DNA from: Hirsutella rhossiliensis
Lineage: Eukaryota > Ascomycota > Sordariomycetes > Hypocreales > Ophiocordycipitaceae
Direction of reading: 5' to 3'
NCBI RefSeq assembly: GCF_020360975.1
Contig: NW_025408667.1
Coordinates: 9,362,001-9,426,000 of the forward strand
DNA: 64,000 bases
Shown here: positions 24,920 through 37,129 of the stretch, in pieces
How the letters are laid out: the number at the start of each line of letters is the position of its first letter
How positions within the stretch are numbered: the stretch's first letter is position 1
Program-made: the position numbers and the translations under genes
Notes under the pieces: model-generated
What the model was told of the DNA's origin: nothing
Databases searched by the model: none
The model's input: only the letters and a program-made list of their open reading frames with translations

Positions 24920-24964
24920 AGACGTGCCCTTAAGTAGGTATGCCCCTAAGTAGGTAAGCTAACT
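24920..24964. repeat. Pogo element right terminal inverted repeat
   Basis: Reverse complement begins AGTTAGCTTACCTACTTAGG. Followed by the TA duplication and then Helitron DNA. Confidence 0.9.
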
Positions 24965-27900
24965 TAATAGGTCCTTTTAGGTAAGTAGCTCGATAAGCGC
25001 CTTAATAACGCGTGACTTATTAATACCGCCCTCGCCGCTAATAAATAAATAAAGCTAGCCGCCGCTATTACTACTTACGTCTTCGCTTTATTAGATTTCG
25101 TTAAGCTATCGATATATAATTAAGAGAGCGATAGCTTACTTCTTATTAAGCGTTAGCTACCTTACTAGCTCCTTACTAGCGGCGATAAATAAGCTTAATA
25201 AGCCGAGCTATATATATATCCTTATTACTATACTAGCGTTTATATCGCCGTCGGCCGCTATTATATTTATATTATTATTACTAAAGCCCTTTATTACCCT
25301 ATAAATAGCCGCGCTACTATTAGCCTTAACGCCCGCCGCTACCTTACTACCCTAGATACCTTAGATAGCTTGCTCCCGCTTCCGCGCCGCGCTCCTTTAC
25401 TATAACTTAATAGCCTATACTTCTTCTTACTATAGTAGCGCTACCTTTAAGAGCTCCGAGCTTAATAGGTTTACCCGCCTACCTACCTTCTCCTTTACTA
25501 CTACTATCGCTATAAGCTTAGCCGCCGACCTTAGCGCTAACTATTAAAACTAGTAAAGATACTATATTATCGCTAATAGCTTTATTAACTACGCTATAAC
25601 TTATCCTATACTAGCGGTATTTTAAATAATATCGATAAGCTAGGCTATATTACCCGCCCCGCTAGTATAGTATACTTCCTTATCCTCTTTTAGCCGCCCC
25701 CTTACTTTTATCGCTAGCCTATAGCGCTATTATACCGCCCTCTTTAGCTATAGTAGCTTACTACTTAGCGTCGCGCTTTATATCCTTAGCTAACCGCTAA
25801 AGGAGCTATATATTATTTATAAGCTATATAACCTTTAGCGCTAGCGACTCCTACGCCTATACTTAGATATCGTTAATATCGCCTACCTCCTCGCTAAGGA
25901 AGGACTCTTATAGTATAAATAGGGCTAGGTACTATACCGCCGCCTTAGGTACTATTAGCTAATACCCTTAGCCGCGCTACCTTCCTTTTAAGCGCTCCCC
26001 GTTTTATAGTATATACCTTTAGTAGTATAACTTATTATCTTATTTACTAAACTCCTTACTAAGGTATCTATTAAGGTATACGGTCGCCCTACTACCTAGC
26101 CGCCTAAGCGCTTATACCTAGCCCTTCCCTAACGCCTAGCTCTCCGTAAAGGGTACCTTGCCCTAGCCCGTCCTACTATTAATACCGCGGCCGTTTTACT
26201 TTAGCCTTACGAGCAATATATAGTTATAAAGGCAGAGGCCCTATAAGAGCTTACCCTTATACTAGTAGGCCTCGATAAGGGGGATCCTTAGCCCGGCCTC
26301 TTTAATAATAACCGTCTTATTTAGCGCGTTGCCTATTACCTCTATACTACTCGCTTATTAAAGGTACCGCTACTAGTAAAAGACGGCCTAGTAAAGCTAG
26401 TTTACGTTTATATATACCTACGCCGAGCTACTACTAAATTTTACTAGGTACCTTAAGAGGTATATAATTACCTTAACCTATAATAGCGGCCGCTCTATAA
26501 ATACTTAGTTTACTACCTTAAGTAAGAACGTTTTTATTTTATTCCCTTTTATAGAGTCCGCCGCTATCGCTACCCTTTTAGCCCTACCCTCTTATCCGGC
26601 GTTATAGTTAGCGCTACTTTTATTACCTTCTTTTATTAGCTTTAGTATAAGAAGGAACTTAGCTATAGCGGCTATATACGTTTATATAAGGTCCTCTACC
26701 TTTATTATATAGTTAGTAATATAATAAATTAAGGCTATAATCTTATACTATATCGCGATAAATAAGATATTATAGTTATACTATAGACTTACTACTATCG
26801 CTTAGTTCTATTAGTTTACTATATTATACGTTTGCTAGATCTTAAGCACCTTATTTACTATTAGCGCCGTCCTCTTTACTAGCTTCTATAGCGCCTTAAA
26901 TTAATAAAGGTCCCCCTTCCGCGCCCTTATATTAAGTAAGTATTTTATATAGGTCGTGCTATATATATAGATCTACGTCGCGCTAGTATAAAAGTTAGCC
27001 TCCTTATTAAAGGTATCTATAAAGTATATAACGTTATCGAGCTATAATAATATATTTATTATAGCCGACCGCTTTATTTATATAGTATAGTAACCTTTTA
27101 TATCTAGCTCTTATAGCCTTAAGTTAGCTTAGGGCCCTTTAGCTTACTATAAATAAGGGCTTAAGGGGGGTTATTATCTTAAAGCAGCCGCTTTACCTTA
27201 AAGAAAACACTATCTATATAGTAGACGATATACTCTTAGTACGCCGCTTACTCTTTTATATTAGGGCTAGCGAGCGCCTTACTAAGGCCCGCGTTACCCC
27301 TTAGCTAGAGGAGCCTATAGATATAGAGAGCGCCTTACTTATTAGTCTCGACCGCTATATAATATACGCTAATATACTTAAATATTAACTCCTCCTTAAT
27401 ATTAACGTAGTACTTAAAGAAAAGCGTTATTTCTTAGTAGAAGAAGATAGCTAAGCTTATTAGGTCCGATATAGCTAGCCGCGTTTACTTATATACGGTC
27501 CTTAGGTCTTATAGGAAGGCCTTAGCTTTATTTAAGTTATAGCTATAGTATACTACTAAATATAACTTTACTAGGTTTATAATATAATTTAGGTTTAATA
27601 TAAACTAAATAGCCGGTACCCTATACTTTATAATAAGGGAGAGTATCTTTATTTATATACTAAGCTAGCTCTCCTTTAATATTAGCTATTAGTAGCCGAA
27701 TATAAAGAGGGACTAAAAAAGCTCCTTTACCTTATCGTTGCTAGTCTTACTTATAGCCTTAAGCTCGACCCTTGCCGCCTTAAGCCTCTATACTATTAAT
27801 AACTTTAATAGGCCCTTAACCTTTATAAAGTTCTTCCTTATAACGCTTAGTATACTAGCTTAGCGGTTCCTAGACTATATACTTATATTAAAAATAAGGA

Positions 27901-29639
27901 AGGCGAAGATAAGGTATATTATAAACTAGCCGTTATAGCGCTATAGTATAACGTCGGCCTATACTTAAAGCTTTATATTTTACGTTAATATAAGGCCCTC
28001 TATAACCTACTCTACCTATATACTTTAGTTCTTAACGCTAGGGCCTACGCTCTTCTTAATAGCGTCCTTATTAGTAAGCCTTAGCCTACTTAAGCTAAAA
28101 GGGAATAAGGTTAAAAAGGCCTTTATAAAGAAAGAGGCGTCCGCTAAGTTAGCGAAATCCTCGCCGCGCTATACTTATATATATAGCTTAACGTTACTAT
28201 TATCGCCCTCTACCCCTTAAGCTATAGTCCCTACTTATATCCTTAGGCTAGCGCGCGCTCCCTTAGGCTTAATAGTATCGTAGGTAAAGCGAATCTTCTT
28301 AGTATTAGCTACTTTTAGCGCCTTATTTAATAGGAATATACTAAAAGACGTTACCTTATTAATTATATCCCTATTCTTTTTAAGCTTAGCGCTATCCTTA
28401 TTATTATCTTTATATATAAGCCTAACGTTATAGCTCCCTTTAGTAGGGTCCCGCCCTTACCTTAGTATTATAAGGACCTCCTTAATCTTAACTATACCCT
28501 TATTATCTATAGCCCGCTTTAATAAGGGCACTACCTATACTATTTATATCCTTTCTTACGCTAATAGCTTGCTTTACTTTAGCCGCTTATATACTACCGG
28601 CGGCACCTTATATAGCGGCGCCCCTTAGCTAGCTATCTCCGCTATATCGATCTTAACCTTATTATAAAGCAGATTATTTTCCTTAAGCTAAGCTAGCGCC
28701 CTTTCTACCGCTAACCGCCTTACTAATAGTAAGCTTAATAGGTCGCGCGTTCTAAGCCTCTTAGTACCTTACTATAAGATATAGATCTTATTTATAACCT
28801 AGAGTAGCGGGTATAGTAGTACCTTAGCTACTAGGCCCTATATATTATTTAAGAATATAGTAATATAGCCCTTAATATACCTTATTTACCTTACGCTTTA
28901 CCTTTAACCGCTTAGGATACTATACTTTATTACGAAGCTATAGTATAAGTTAAGTAATATAAGCTTCTCCTTAAGTAGTATAAGGTCCTTTAGCTTATTA
29001 AGGTACGCGTACTTATAGCTAAGCTACCTATAGAGGTATATAGCCGGCGACGCCCCCTCGCGCCTAGCTTATTATATATACTTTATATAGACCGGTACTA
29101 GCCTACCTTTTAAGAAGTAGCTTTTATATCTAAACTAAGACCGCCCGCCCTTTATAACGCTACTCTATAACTACCCCTCTTATACTATCTCCCTTAGCTC
29201 CCCCTTAGCTCGCTTTTAGTAGTATAGTATATAGGTCGCGATTAATAGTATACCTATATCGTAGAACGCTTAGTAGAACCTTTATACCGTCCTTACTTAC
29301 CTCTTACGTAGTACTAGCGCGTACTATATTTACTCCTTAGCTAGCCTCTCCCTTACCTTAAACTCCTTATCGAGGTACTATAGCGCGCTAGCTAGGTCCT
29401 TAGCTTATAGCTCCCTTTATCTTAGTATCTTTTTACTTACCTTAGTATGTTTTTACTTAGCCTACTTACTACTAAGATAGCGTTTCCTTTTTTACTCTTT
29501 TCTTACTTAGCGTCTTATCGCCGCTCTACTTATATCTAGTTAGCTATTACTATTATATACCTTTACCTCGCTCTATAACTATACTTACTAGTATACTATC
29601 TCTACCGCTAATAAGCGGCCTAGCTATAAAGGGAGTTAT

Positions 29640-30110
29640 AGTAAGGGCCTTGCTTTTACTAGCCGGCTAAGACTAAATAGCTCGCGGTATATACTTGCTT
29701 CCGGCTAAGACTATAGCTAGGCTAGTCCCGCTTAATAGTAGTAAAGGCTTAGTAGCCCTCTATATCGGCTAAGGCTAGGTATCTTATAAAGCCCCCTTAC
29801 TTCTAGCCGAGGCTATAGCTAAACCTATCCTATTTAATAGTAGTAAAGGACTAGCGGCCCTCTATATTAGCTAGGGCTAAATATCCTATAGAGCGTTTAA
29901 ACTTCTCGTTTATAGTAGCGAGGGCCTAGCGGTCTTTACCGTTAGTAGAGACCGGATTTCTCTTAGTACGCACTAGCCTTTCCTTAAGGCTAAGATAGCG
30001 CTAGGCCTACTTAGTAGTAGCTAGTACCCTAGCGCCCTCGGTATAAGCGGTAGCTAAGTTACCGCTATACTTAGTATCGGCTAAGGCTAGATATCCTATA
30101 GCGCGACTTA
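29640..30110 (-). repeat. Degenerate tandem repeats at the Helitron 5' end
   Basis: Units of roughly 100 bp recur, each holding words like TAGTAGTAAAGG..TAG..GCCCTCTATAT and GGCTA.GGCTA..TATC. The clearest two start near 29707 and 29806; partial units lie on both sides. They fall where the N-terminus of the Helitron protein should be and may encode repeated peptide units, but RIP hides the frame. Confidence 0.5.
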
Positions 30111-30450
30111 GCTTACGCTAATCCTTTATTTCCTTAGTCCTAGCGGTCTTCCCTGCCTTTACCTTAGAGGCGCCTCCCTTAACGCCTCTTCTTACTTTCT
30201 TTAAAAGGCGCCGCGACTAAGTACTAGCGCTACTATAATCGGCCGGATCTCTAGTCCTATATATAGCGCTACTTAGGCTTTTAGCGCTAAGCTTACTCTA
30301 TTACCCGCTCTAAACTAAACCCTTTTATTAGCTAGCTTTATCGCGATACCGGTTTATTAAGGCCCTTATAGGCCTCTTATCTTCCTTACTTACGCTACCC
30401 TTTTTAGCCCCGCTTACTTATAGTACTACTAAGCTCCTAGTATAAATCTT

Positions 30451-31384
30451 ATACTTATAGCTATATTATTATTTTATAGTAAATAAGGATATAAAATTAA
30501 GATAAGGTAGGAAATATAGGATATAATAATAAAGGTAGGGTAAGCGGGCGGAAATAAGAGCGCGATATAAATATAAGGGTAGGATATATAGAGTATAAAA
30601 GGGAAGGCCTACTAAGTTTATAAAGAGATAGTAAGAGTAAGGAGGTATAGCTAATACTTAGCTATTATATACTATAGTAAGTAATACTAAAAAGAAAACT
30701 AAAAGGTATATAAGAAGGTATATAAGCTAAAGGTAAGCTAGGGAGCTAAGAAGCTAGCGAGAGGAAGTAAGTAATACTATAGAGGCAAGCTTATAGCTAG
30801 CCTTAAATACTATAACGGCCTTTATAAAACCTATTAACTTTAACGACCGTCGTCCTTATAACTTATATAACTAAGGAACGGTATATAATATTTTATAGTA
30901 GAAACCTATATCCTTTATATAGAGTAATAACTAATAGGCGAGAAGTAAAGTTAGCTTTTATAATAAAGACGCCTTCTATTAAAGTATAACTATAAGCCCT
31001 TTATCGCCGCTAAATATAGCTAAGAGATATAGTAGTAAGCTGGTAAGGAAAAGAAAAGGGGTAAAGTATAATATATAGGATATAAATAAGGTTATAGAGA
31101 ACGTTTAAAGGTAAGTACTTTTATAAGAAATAAGTTTAAAAGCTAAAGCTATCTTTAAAAGGGATAAACGCTATAATATATAACGTAATAGTAGTTCTAT
31201 ATTAATAATTTATATTAAGAGTTATACTCTAGGAGGGAGAATAGTTTATTTTAGTAAAGGTAGGAGGTATAAGAGAGCGAGAGGTCTATAGTAAGTAGCT
31301 TATTTCTATATATAATAGTAAAGAGGGTATATAAGCGGGTTAAAGGTACTCGCAATAATAAAGTTAAGAGGGGAATCTAAGCTA
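30451..31384. repeat. AT-rich RIP'd spacer between the two Helitron copies
   Basis: A-rich on the plus strand, without CpA/TpG and without a recognisable domain. Probably non-coding Helitron end sequence or an unrelated insert. Confidence 0.4.
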
Positions 31385-32895
31385 GCTATTATACGCTATC
31401 TATATCCCTTATTACCCCTCTTACCTAGCCGCCCTAACCGACTATAAGGCTATAGGCTAAGTATAGTATAATACCGTTAATCTATACTACCGCTATCCTT
31501 AATATCGCTATAACTAATAGCTAGCTTAATAGGTCCTTTTAAGCGAGTAGCTTAATAAGCGCCTTAATAACGCGCGACTTATTAATACCGCCCTTACTAC
31601 TAATAAATAAGTAAAGCTAAGCACCGCCCTCGCTACCTACTTTATCGCCTTATTAGATTTAGTCGAGCTACTAATATATAATTAAGAGGGCAATAGCCTA
31701 CTTCTTATTAAGCGTAAGCTACCCCGCTAGCTCCCTACTAGCGGTAACGAATAAGCTTAATAGGCCGAGCTATATATATATCCCCGCCGCTATACTAGCG
31801 TCTTATCGTTAACGGCCGCCGTTATATTTATATTATCCTCGCTAAAGCCCCCTATTATAACTTAATAGCCTATACCTCTTCTTACTATAGTAGCGCCGCC
31901 CTTAAAAGCTCTAAGCTTAATAGGTTTACCCGCCTACCTACCCTCTCTTCTACTACTACTATCCCCGTAAGCTCGGCCGCTAATCTAAGCGCCGACTACT
32001 AAAACTAGTAATACTACTACGTTATTACTAATAGCTCTATTAACTATACTATAACTTATCTTATACTAGCGGCGTTCTAGATAACGTCGATAAACCGCGC
32101 TATATTACCTACCCTACTAGCGCGGTACGCCTCCCCGCCCCCCTTAGCCCCCCCCCTACCTTTATCGCTAGCCTATAGCGCTATTATACCGCCCTCCTTA
32201 GCTATAGCGGCCTACTACTTAGCGTCGCGCTTTACGTCCTCCGCCGACCGCTAAAGGAGCTATATATTATCTATAAGCCGCGCGACCCTTAGCGCTAACG
32301 ACCCCTACGCCCGCGCTTAAATATCGCTAATATTACTTACTTCCTCGCCGAGGAAGGACTCCTATAGTATAAATAAGGCTAGGTACTATACCGCCGCCTT
32401 AGGCGCTATTAGCCGATGCCCGACGCCTAGCTCTCTATAAAGGGTACCTCGCCTTAGCCCGCCTTATAATTAAAGCCGCTACCGTTTCGCTTTAGCTTTA
32501 CGAGCGATATATAGTTATAAAGGTAGAAGCCTTATAGGAGCTCGCCCTTATACTAGTAGGCCTCGATAAGAGTAATCCTTAGGCCGGCCTCCTAGATAAC
32601 GACCGTCTTATTTAGTATATTACCTATTATCTCCGCGCCGCTCGCCTATTAAAAGTGCCGCTACTAGCGGAAGACGGCTTAGTAGAGCTAGTTTACGTTT
32701 ACGTATACCTATACTAAGCCGCTACTAAACTCCGCTAGGTACCCTAGGAGGTACGCGATTACCTTAACTTATAATAGCGGCTACTCTATAAAGACTTAGT
32801 TCGCCGCCTTAAGTAGGAACGTTCTTATCTTATTCCCCCTTATAAGGTCCGCCGCCGTTACTATACCTTTAGCCCCGCCCCCTTAGCCGCTTATA
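31385..32895 (-). mobile_element. Helitron fragment, copy 2, internally deleted
   Basis: Direct repeat of copy 1. It aligns with 22970-23111 joined directly to 24967-26600, so it lacks the Pogo element, and it also lacks about 110 bp and about 165 bp present in copy 1 (near 25300-25410 and 25930-26120). It includes a second Walker A region near 31575-31600. Homology stops near 32895. RIP is saturated. Confidence 0.75.
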
Positions 32896-34990
32896 GTTAT
32901 ACTCTAAAAGATAGCGTACGAAATTACTATTACTTATAAATATACTTATAGTTAGCCTATATAGATTAAAAAAGAGCTTTATATCGTTAGTATTATTAAT
33001 AACTAAGAGCTACCGCCTATAGTCTTTTTTTTCTAGCTATCTCTTTACTAATAGTAATATATTTATCTTTAGGTTATTATACCTTAGAATCTTATAATCC
33101 TATATAATTATATTAAAGGACTAGTAAAAGAGCTTAGTAATACTTATATAAACCTAAAATACTAATACCTCTAAATACGTCTCTTAAAGCTAATAGATAT
33201 ACGCTAGCGTAATTTAGGTTTTTCTTTTTTAGTTAGTTATAAAGTAATTAATAGTTAAAGCCTTACCCTATAACTTCTTATATATATATCTTTACGTAGA
33301 AGGAGAATATCTTACTTTAGTAGCTATTAGTAATAGAAGTACCGCGCTATAGTACTTAAGCGCTTAGATCTGCTTTCTTACTTATAACCCTTGCCTTTTA
33401 TTAAAGTCTCTTTTCCGCTACTATTATATCCTTTACCTTACTATCTCCTACTTCTACCTTCTCTCTTCTCTCTCTCTCTCTCCTCCCTCCCCCTTACTTT
33501 TCTTCTACCTTATCGCTTATCTCTCTTTTAACCGCCCTAAGTTACTTTTAGTTACCCTCCTCCTTTATAAACTTTATCGCCTCTATCTTATCCTTAGTCT
33601 TTACTATAGTTATAAACTAATATATACCTAGCCCTAGTAGTTAGTTTAACTTAGCCTTAGAGCCTACTCTCTTTTATCGACCTTATATAAGGACCTTTAA
33701 CTTAAAAGAGGCTCTAGCTACGCTATAGTAATACCGTAAATATCTACTTAAGGTAAACTCTTATCTAGATCTAGAAACTAAAAAGCGCTAAGAGGGGATA
33801 TAAGAGAATTAGGAAGAGTAGGTCGTAAGACTATATTATAATTAATAGCTTCTTATCTTATCTATATATATAAACCTAAATAGCTATTAATACGTATTCT
33901 ATTATATAGTTTAACTCGATCTATTAAAATCGACCTAAAGAACGCTTAGTTTAACCTCTACCTTAGGTTAAGAGAGGTTATATTATACTTTTAGGAATTT
34001 CTAAAGATATATATTTAGGACTTAGTTACTAAACGCCCTTATTTAAGACCCTATAAATATAAGTATATACGGACTATTTAGAGCGCTAGCTTAGCTAAAG
34101 ACGTTTAGTATCTTTTTATTAATAAAGCTAAGTAAAAGGTTATAAGGCCTAAGTAGTAATCCGACTTAAGTTAAGTATTATTTTAGTCCCTTAAATTCTT
34201 ATTATAAGCGATAGCGTAAGGCTATAGCCTAGCTTATAAGATTAGTTAAGTAAGTTATACTCTCGCTATTATATTCTTTACCTATATTTACTTTTTACTA
34301 ACGCGCTAAGGGGGCAAGGGATTAGTAGATACTAACTCTTACTAATAAGCTCGGTTTATCTAAGAAATAAAGCTTTAAAAAGTTAAAGATAACGTCTTCT
34401 AATATTATTTCTCTCCTTAATATACTTTAGAGAAAAGCAAAGGATATCCCTTACTAGCCTAAGACTAAGCTCGTATTTTACTATATAATAGTACTTAAGG
34501 GCCTTAAGGGTTAAAGACCTAGTAGTCTATTAAAGATTAAGTATTAAGACGTCTTAATAGTATAGATTAAGGACCTAATAGATCTTATAAAGAGAGAATA
34601 TAAGTAATAAATTAATTAAGTTCTTTATCTTTTAATTCTTCCTCCTCTTTAATAAAAAGTTACTCCTTATAGTTCTATTACTTATAGCTACCTTATAGTA
34701 GTAATATCGCTACCTAGGCCGCTTAAATAACGTTATTATCTAAAAGGTTTAATACTACCGCTTAATAATAATATTATTTATCCTTCTTAGTTACCTTTAC
34801 TAAAGTTAGCTTAACTAAGTAACTTCTAGACTTAGATCGTTAACCTATTTTTATAATAATAAAACTAAGTAAGACTTAGCTATTAGTTTATATTACGATC
34901 TATTATATTAAGTAGCGAAGGAACTAAATTAAGAGAGATTAGCGTTTAAGGTATTATACTACTCCTCTATTTTTCTTTCCCTTCTTACTA
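32896..34990. repeat. RIP'd DNA, unresolved
   Basis: CpA/TpG-depleted. Contains a (CT)n run near 33463-33482. Stop-poor stretches exist on both strands but none gave a recognisable family. Confidence 0.45.
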
Positions 34991-35149
34991 CTTATCAATC
35001 TACTATATTAATTACCGCTTAACTATTAAATTAATAAGTTAGATATTACCGATTAAGAATACCTATTTTACTTATTTTTCCTCTTAATTATTAAATACTT
35101 AAGAGAAGTAAATAAAGGTATAGAGGAGCACTTAGATACTTAAGGGCTA

Positions 35150-36520
35150 ACGTACTCCCTAAAATCGTTTTTAATACTTCTATTAGAATCTATACCCTTA
35201 ATTCGCCCTTAACGTAATAGCGCGTCGCGCTTAAAAGGTAGATAAGGTACCGATAGTAATCGACGGCGGTAAGAAAGGGTTAGCGTAAAGTATATACTAC
35301 CTTAATACTAGCTAAGGAGCGTTTATAATAATATCGCGTACTAATCCTAACCCTCCTATAGACCGAGACTAGCCTAAGGGATACGTATAAGAAGCCTACT
35401 AATATATCGCTAGCTTAGTATATAGGGAGACCTTTTAAGGCGTCTAAGAGGCTATTTAAAAGCTTTTATACGCCGATCGCGAGGCGTATACGCTATATAG
35501 CTAAACTTCGAATAAACTTACTATAATAAAAATAGAACTCTTAGCGATAGTTAAGGAAGTAGTTAAAGTAGCTATAGGAGGTAAAACTATAAAAAAGACT
35601 TAAGCAGAGATCGTAGCTAGCGTATAGACTGCCCGCTAATACCTAGCCCTTATAAAGAAACCGGTCCTTACTTACTTTAATAAGGAATTAATAGTCTACG
35701 GTAGCGGTATTACCTAAGATCTAAGATAACGTTACCCCCCCTTAGAGATAGTTTAGGCTATTAATTATGCTTTTAGCGCTACTATTACGATCGCGGCCTA
35801 AGTACTTTAAAGTAGAGATATAGTTATTACCTTTAAGAAAGACGCTAAATAGTATCGTATAAGGATAGACTAGCTATATAACGCCTTTAGACTATAAGCG
35901 ACGCTCTCTTAGGGCGGCTATATACTAATTATTAAAGGAGTTCTTATTAAGGCACTATAAGACTAAGATAATAAGACCGCGATAAAAGCGATTATAGTAG
36001 AGAATAAGGTTAAAGGTATCTACCTTAAAGTATATAAAGTAAAGGGCGCCGGAGTAATAAAGACGACCCTTATACTTATAGTAGACGGGGTAAATATAGT
36101 AAATAAGATTTACGATTAAGGACTACTTCTTTAGTCTAAACTTTTTAACTTAGAACCTTATAACGACTCGCTTAACCTAAAATAGTGCTTTTACTACTAT
36201 TAAATAAGTTACTTTACCCGCTACTATAAAGTAAAGCTAATATATAAACGGTGCGGTACTAACTTATACTTAGATAATAAGTACTTAGCTACCTTAAGCT
36301 AATCTCCCTATAAGTATCCCTTTTATAGCGGCGTATATCTAGTATAGGACCGCCGCTATAATAAGACTAAAGAGTACTAGGATAGAGCGTATAAGGCCTA
36401 TACCTTTAAAGCAAGGCGGTTTAAAAGCCGCGGCCGCGACCTAATACTACGCCCTTAGCTACCTAAGCTTAATAAACTAGCTAACGACTCGCTACTACCG
36501 CCCTACCTTAAACGACCTCG
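35150..36520 (+). pseudogene. LINE ORF1 (Gag-like), RIP-inactivated
   Basis: Near 36183 the plus frame reads CFYYY.ISYFTRYYKVKLIYKRCGTN. Reversing single RIP changes restores C-x2-C/H spacing of the CCHC knuckles in Tad1 ORF1 proteins. A second and third knuckle-like set follows to about 36420 (including CPFC-like and DRR..N spacing). Stops are frequent upstream. Confidence 0.55.
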
Positions 36521-36541
36521 ACTAGCCTTAGCTAGGCTAGG

Positions 36542-37109
36542 TCTTAAGGTATATGAGCAAAAGCGGAATTTTGGGAAATCAAGGAATCACGTAAGACTAC
36601 GTGATAGAGGGGAAGAGGGAGTATAAGGTAGGATTTTCAACGGAATTTATTGGTAGTGTATTAGTGTGTGGAAGAGGTGTTGAAGTTGATTATTCTCTAT
36701 CTATCTACTAGCGGACATACTATCTTATATAGACAATTGTAGCTAAACGGAAGAACCTTTCGGGACCAGATTTAGGCTGCCGTATAGCCCTGAGACTAGG
36801 GAATTCCGTGATATCTCGAGTGAATCTGGAAGTGTCTTGGTTCCACTGATATTCGTGTTTAGAGGAGGTTAGTCGTGCCGGTGTTCTTAAGAGGTCTTAG
36901 CTAGCATTCCAAGCTAGCTCTGTTCCTTCGATTCCCGATTATACAATAACCGGCAACCCGTTTAATGCATAATGACATGCAAAATAACGAGCGATTCTTG
37001 CTCTATAGGATGAGATTTTGTCTATAATTAATATACTACGTATTAGCTTATATAATCGGGAGAGTATATTATAGCTGCTTTATTTATAGTAGGAACACCG
37101 TTCCTTATA
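36542..37109 (+). repeat. 567-bp dispersed repeat, copy 2 (nearly unmutated)
   Basis: Inverted partner of 13437-14003. In strong contrast to the LINE around it, this copy is full of CpA and TpG in all contexts, for example TTGGTAGTGTATTAGTGTGT near 36648. It therefore seems to have escaped RIP, or arrived after the LINE was mutated. Possible LTR ends are TGAGCA (36554) and GGAACA. Non-coding. Confidence 0.75.
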
Positions 37110-37129
37110 CTAGGCCGCCCTTTAACTAA

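Larger units (their letters stand above)
23112..24964 (-). mobile_element. Pogo/Fot1-family DNA transposon, RIP'd
   Basis: 1,853 bp with 45-bp terminal inverted repeats (23112-23156 and 24920-24964, two mismatches, starting AGTTAGCTTACCTACTTA) and a TA duplication at each end (23110-23111 and 24965-24966). The minus strand gives a DDE transposase: FNIDEIGILKGLGYNGLVLG, then LIIFKG and YASYILQPLDISIF, matching the Fot1/Pogo D-E...G, IFKG and LQPLD-x-x-x-F blocks. Several TAG/TAA codons inactivate it. The second Helitron fragment at about 31527 shows the uninterrupted target, confirming the ends. Confidence 0.9.
21848..30450 (-). mobile_element. Helitron (PIF1-type helicase), RIP'd, copy 1
   Basis: The minus strand encodes a PIF1-like helicase typical of fungal Helitrons. 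Walker A reads G-E-G-G-I-N-K-S-R-V-I at about 25036-25004, which is GEGGTGKSRVI after RIP. Further on, VLVINEVS and RDFSGILVVIFYSNFY at about 22890-22770 match the helicase blocks with DE-SM and FGG-P-VV-F-GDF-QF. Upstream (about 26300-26190) EAY.YKGKLL.GLCLYNY matches the Helitron block preceding the helicase. The region further right should hold the Rep part but I could not assign the HUH motif. A Pogo element sits between Walker A and the next helicase block. The C-terminal end appears to be cut by the Copia insertion at 21847. Confidence 0.7.

Noticed and set aside
14004..36541. Giant transposon bounded by the two inverted 567-bp repeats
   Set aside because: One repeat copy lies inside a LINE that continues on both sides, the copies differ in RIP state, and the interval is a pile of independent elements. 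Two separate insertions explain it better than one 23-kb element.
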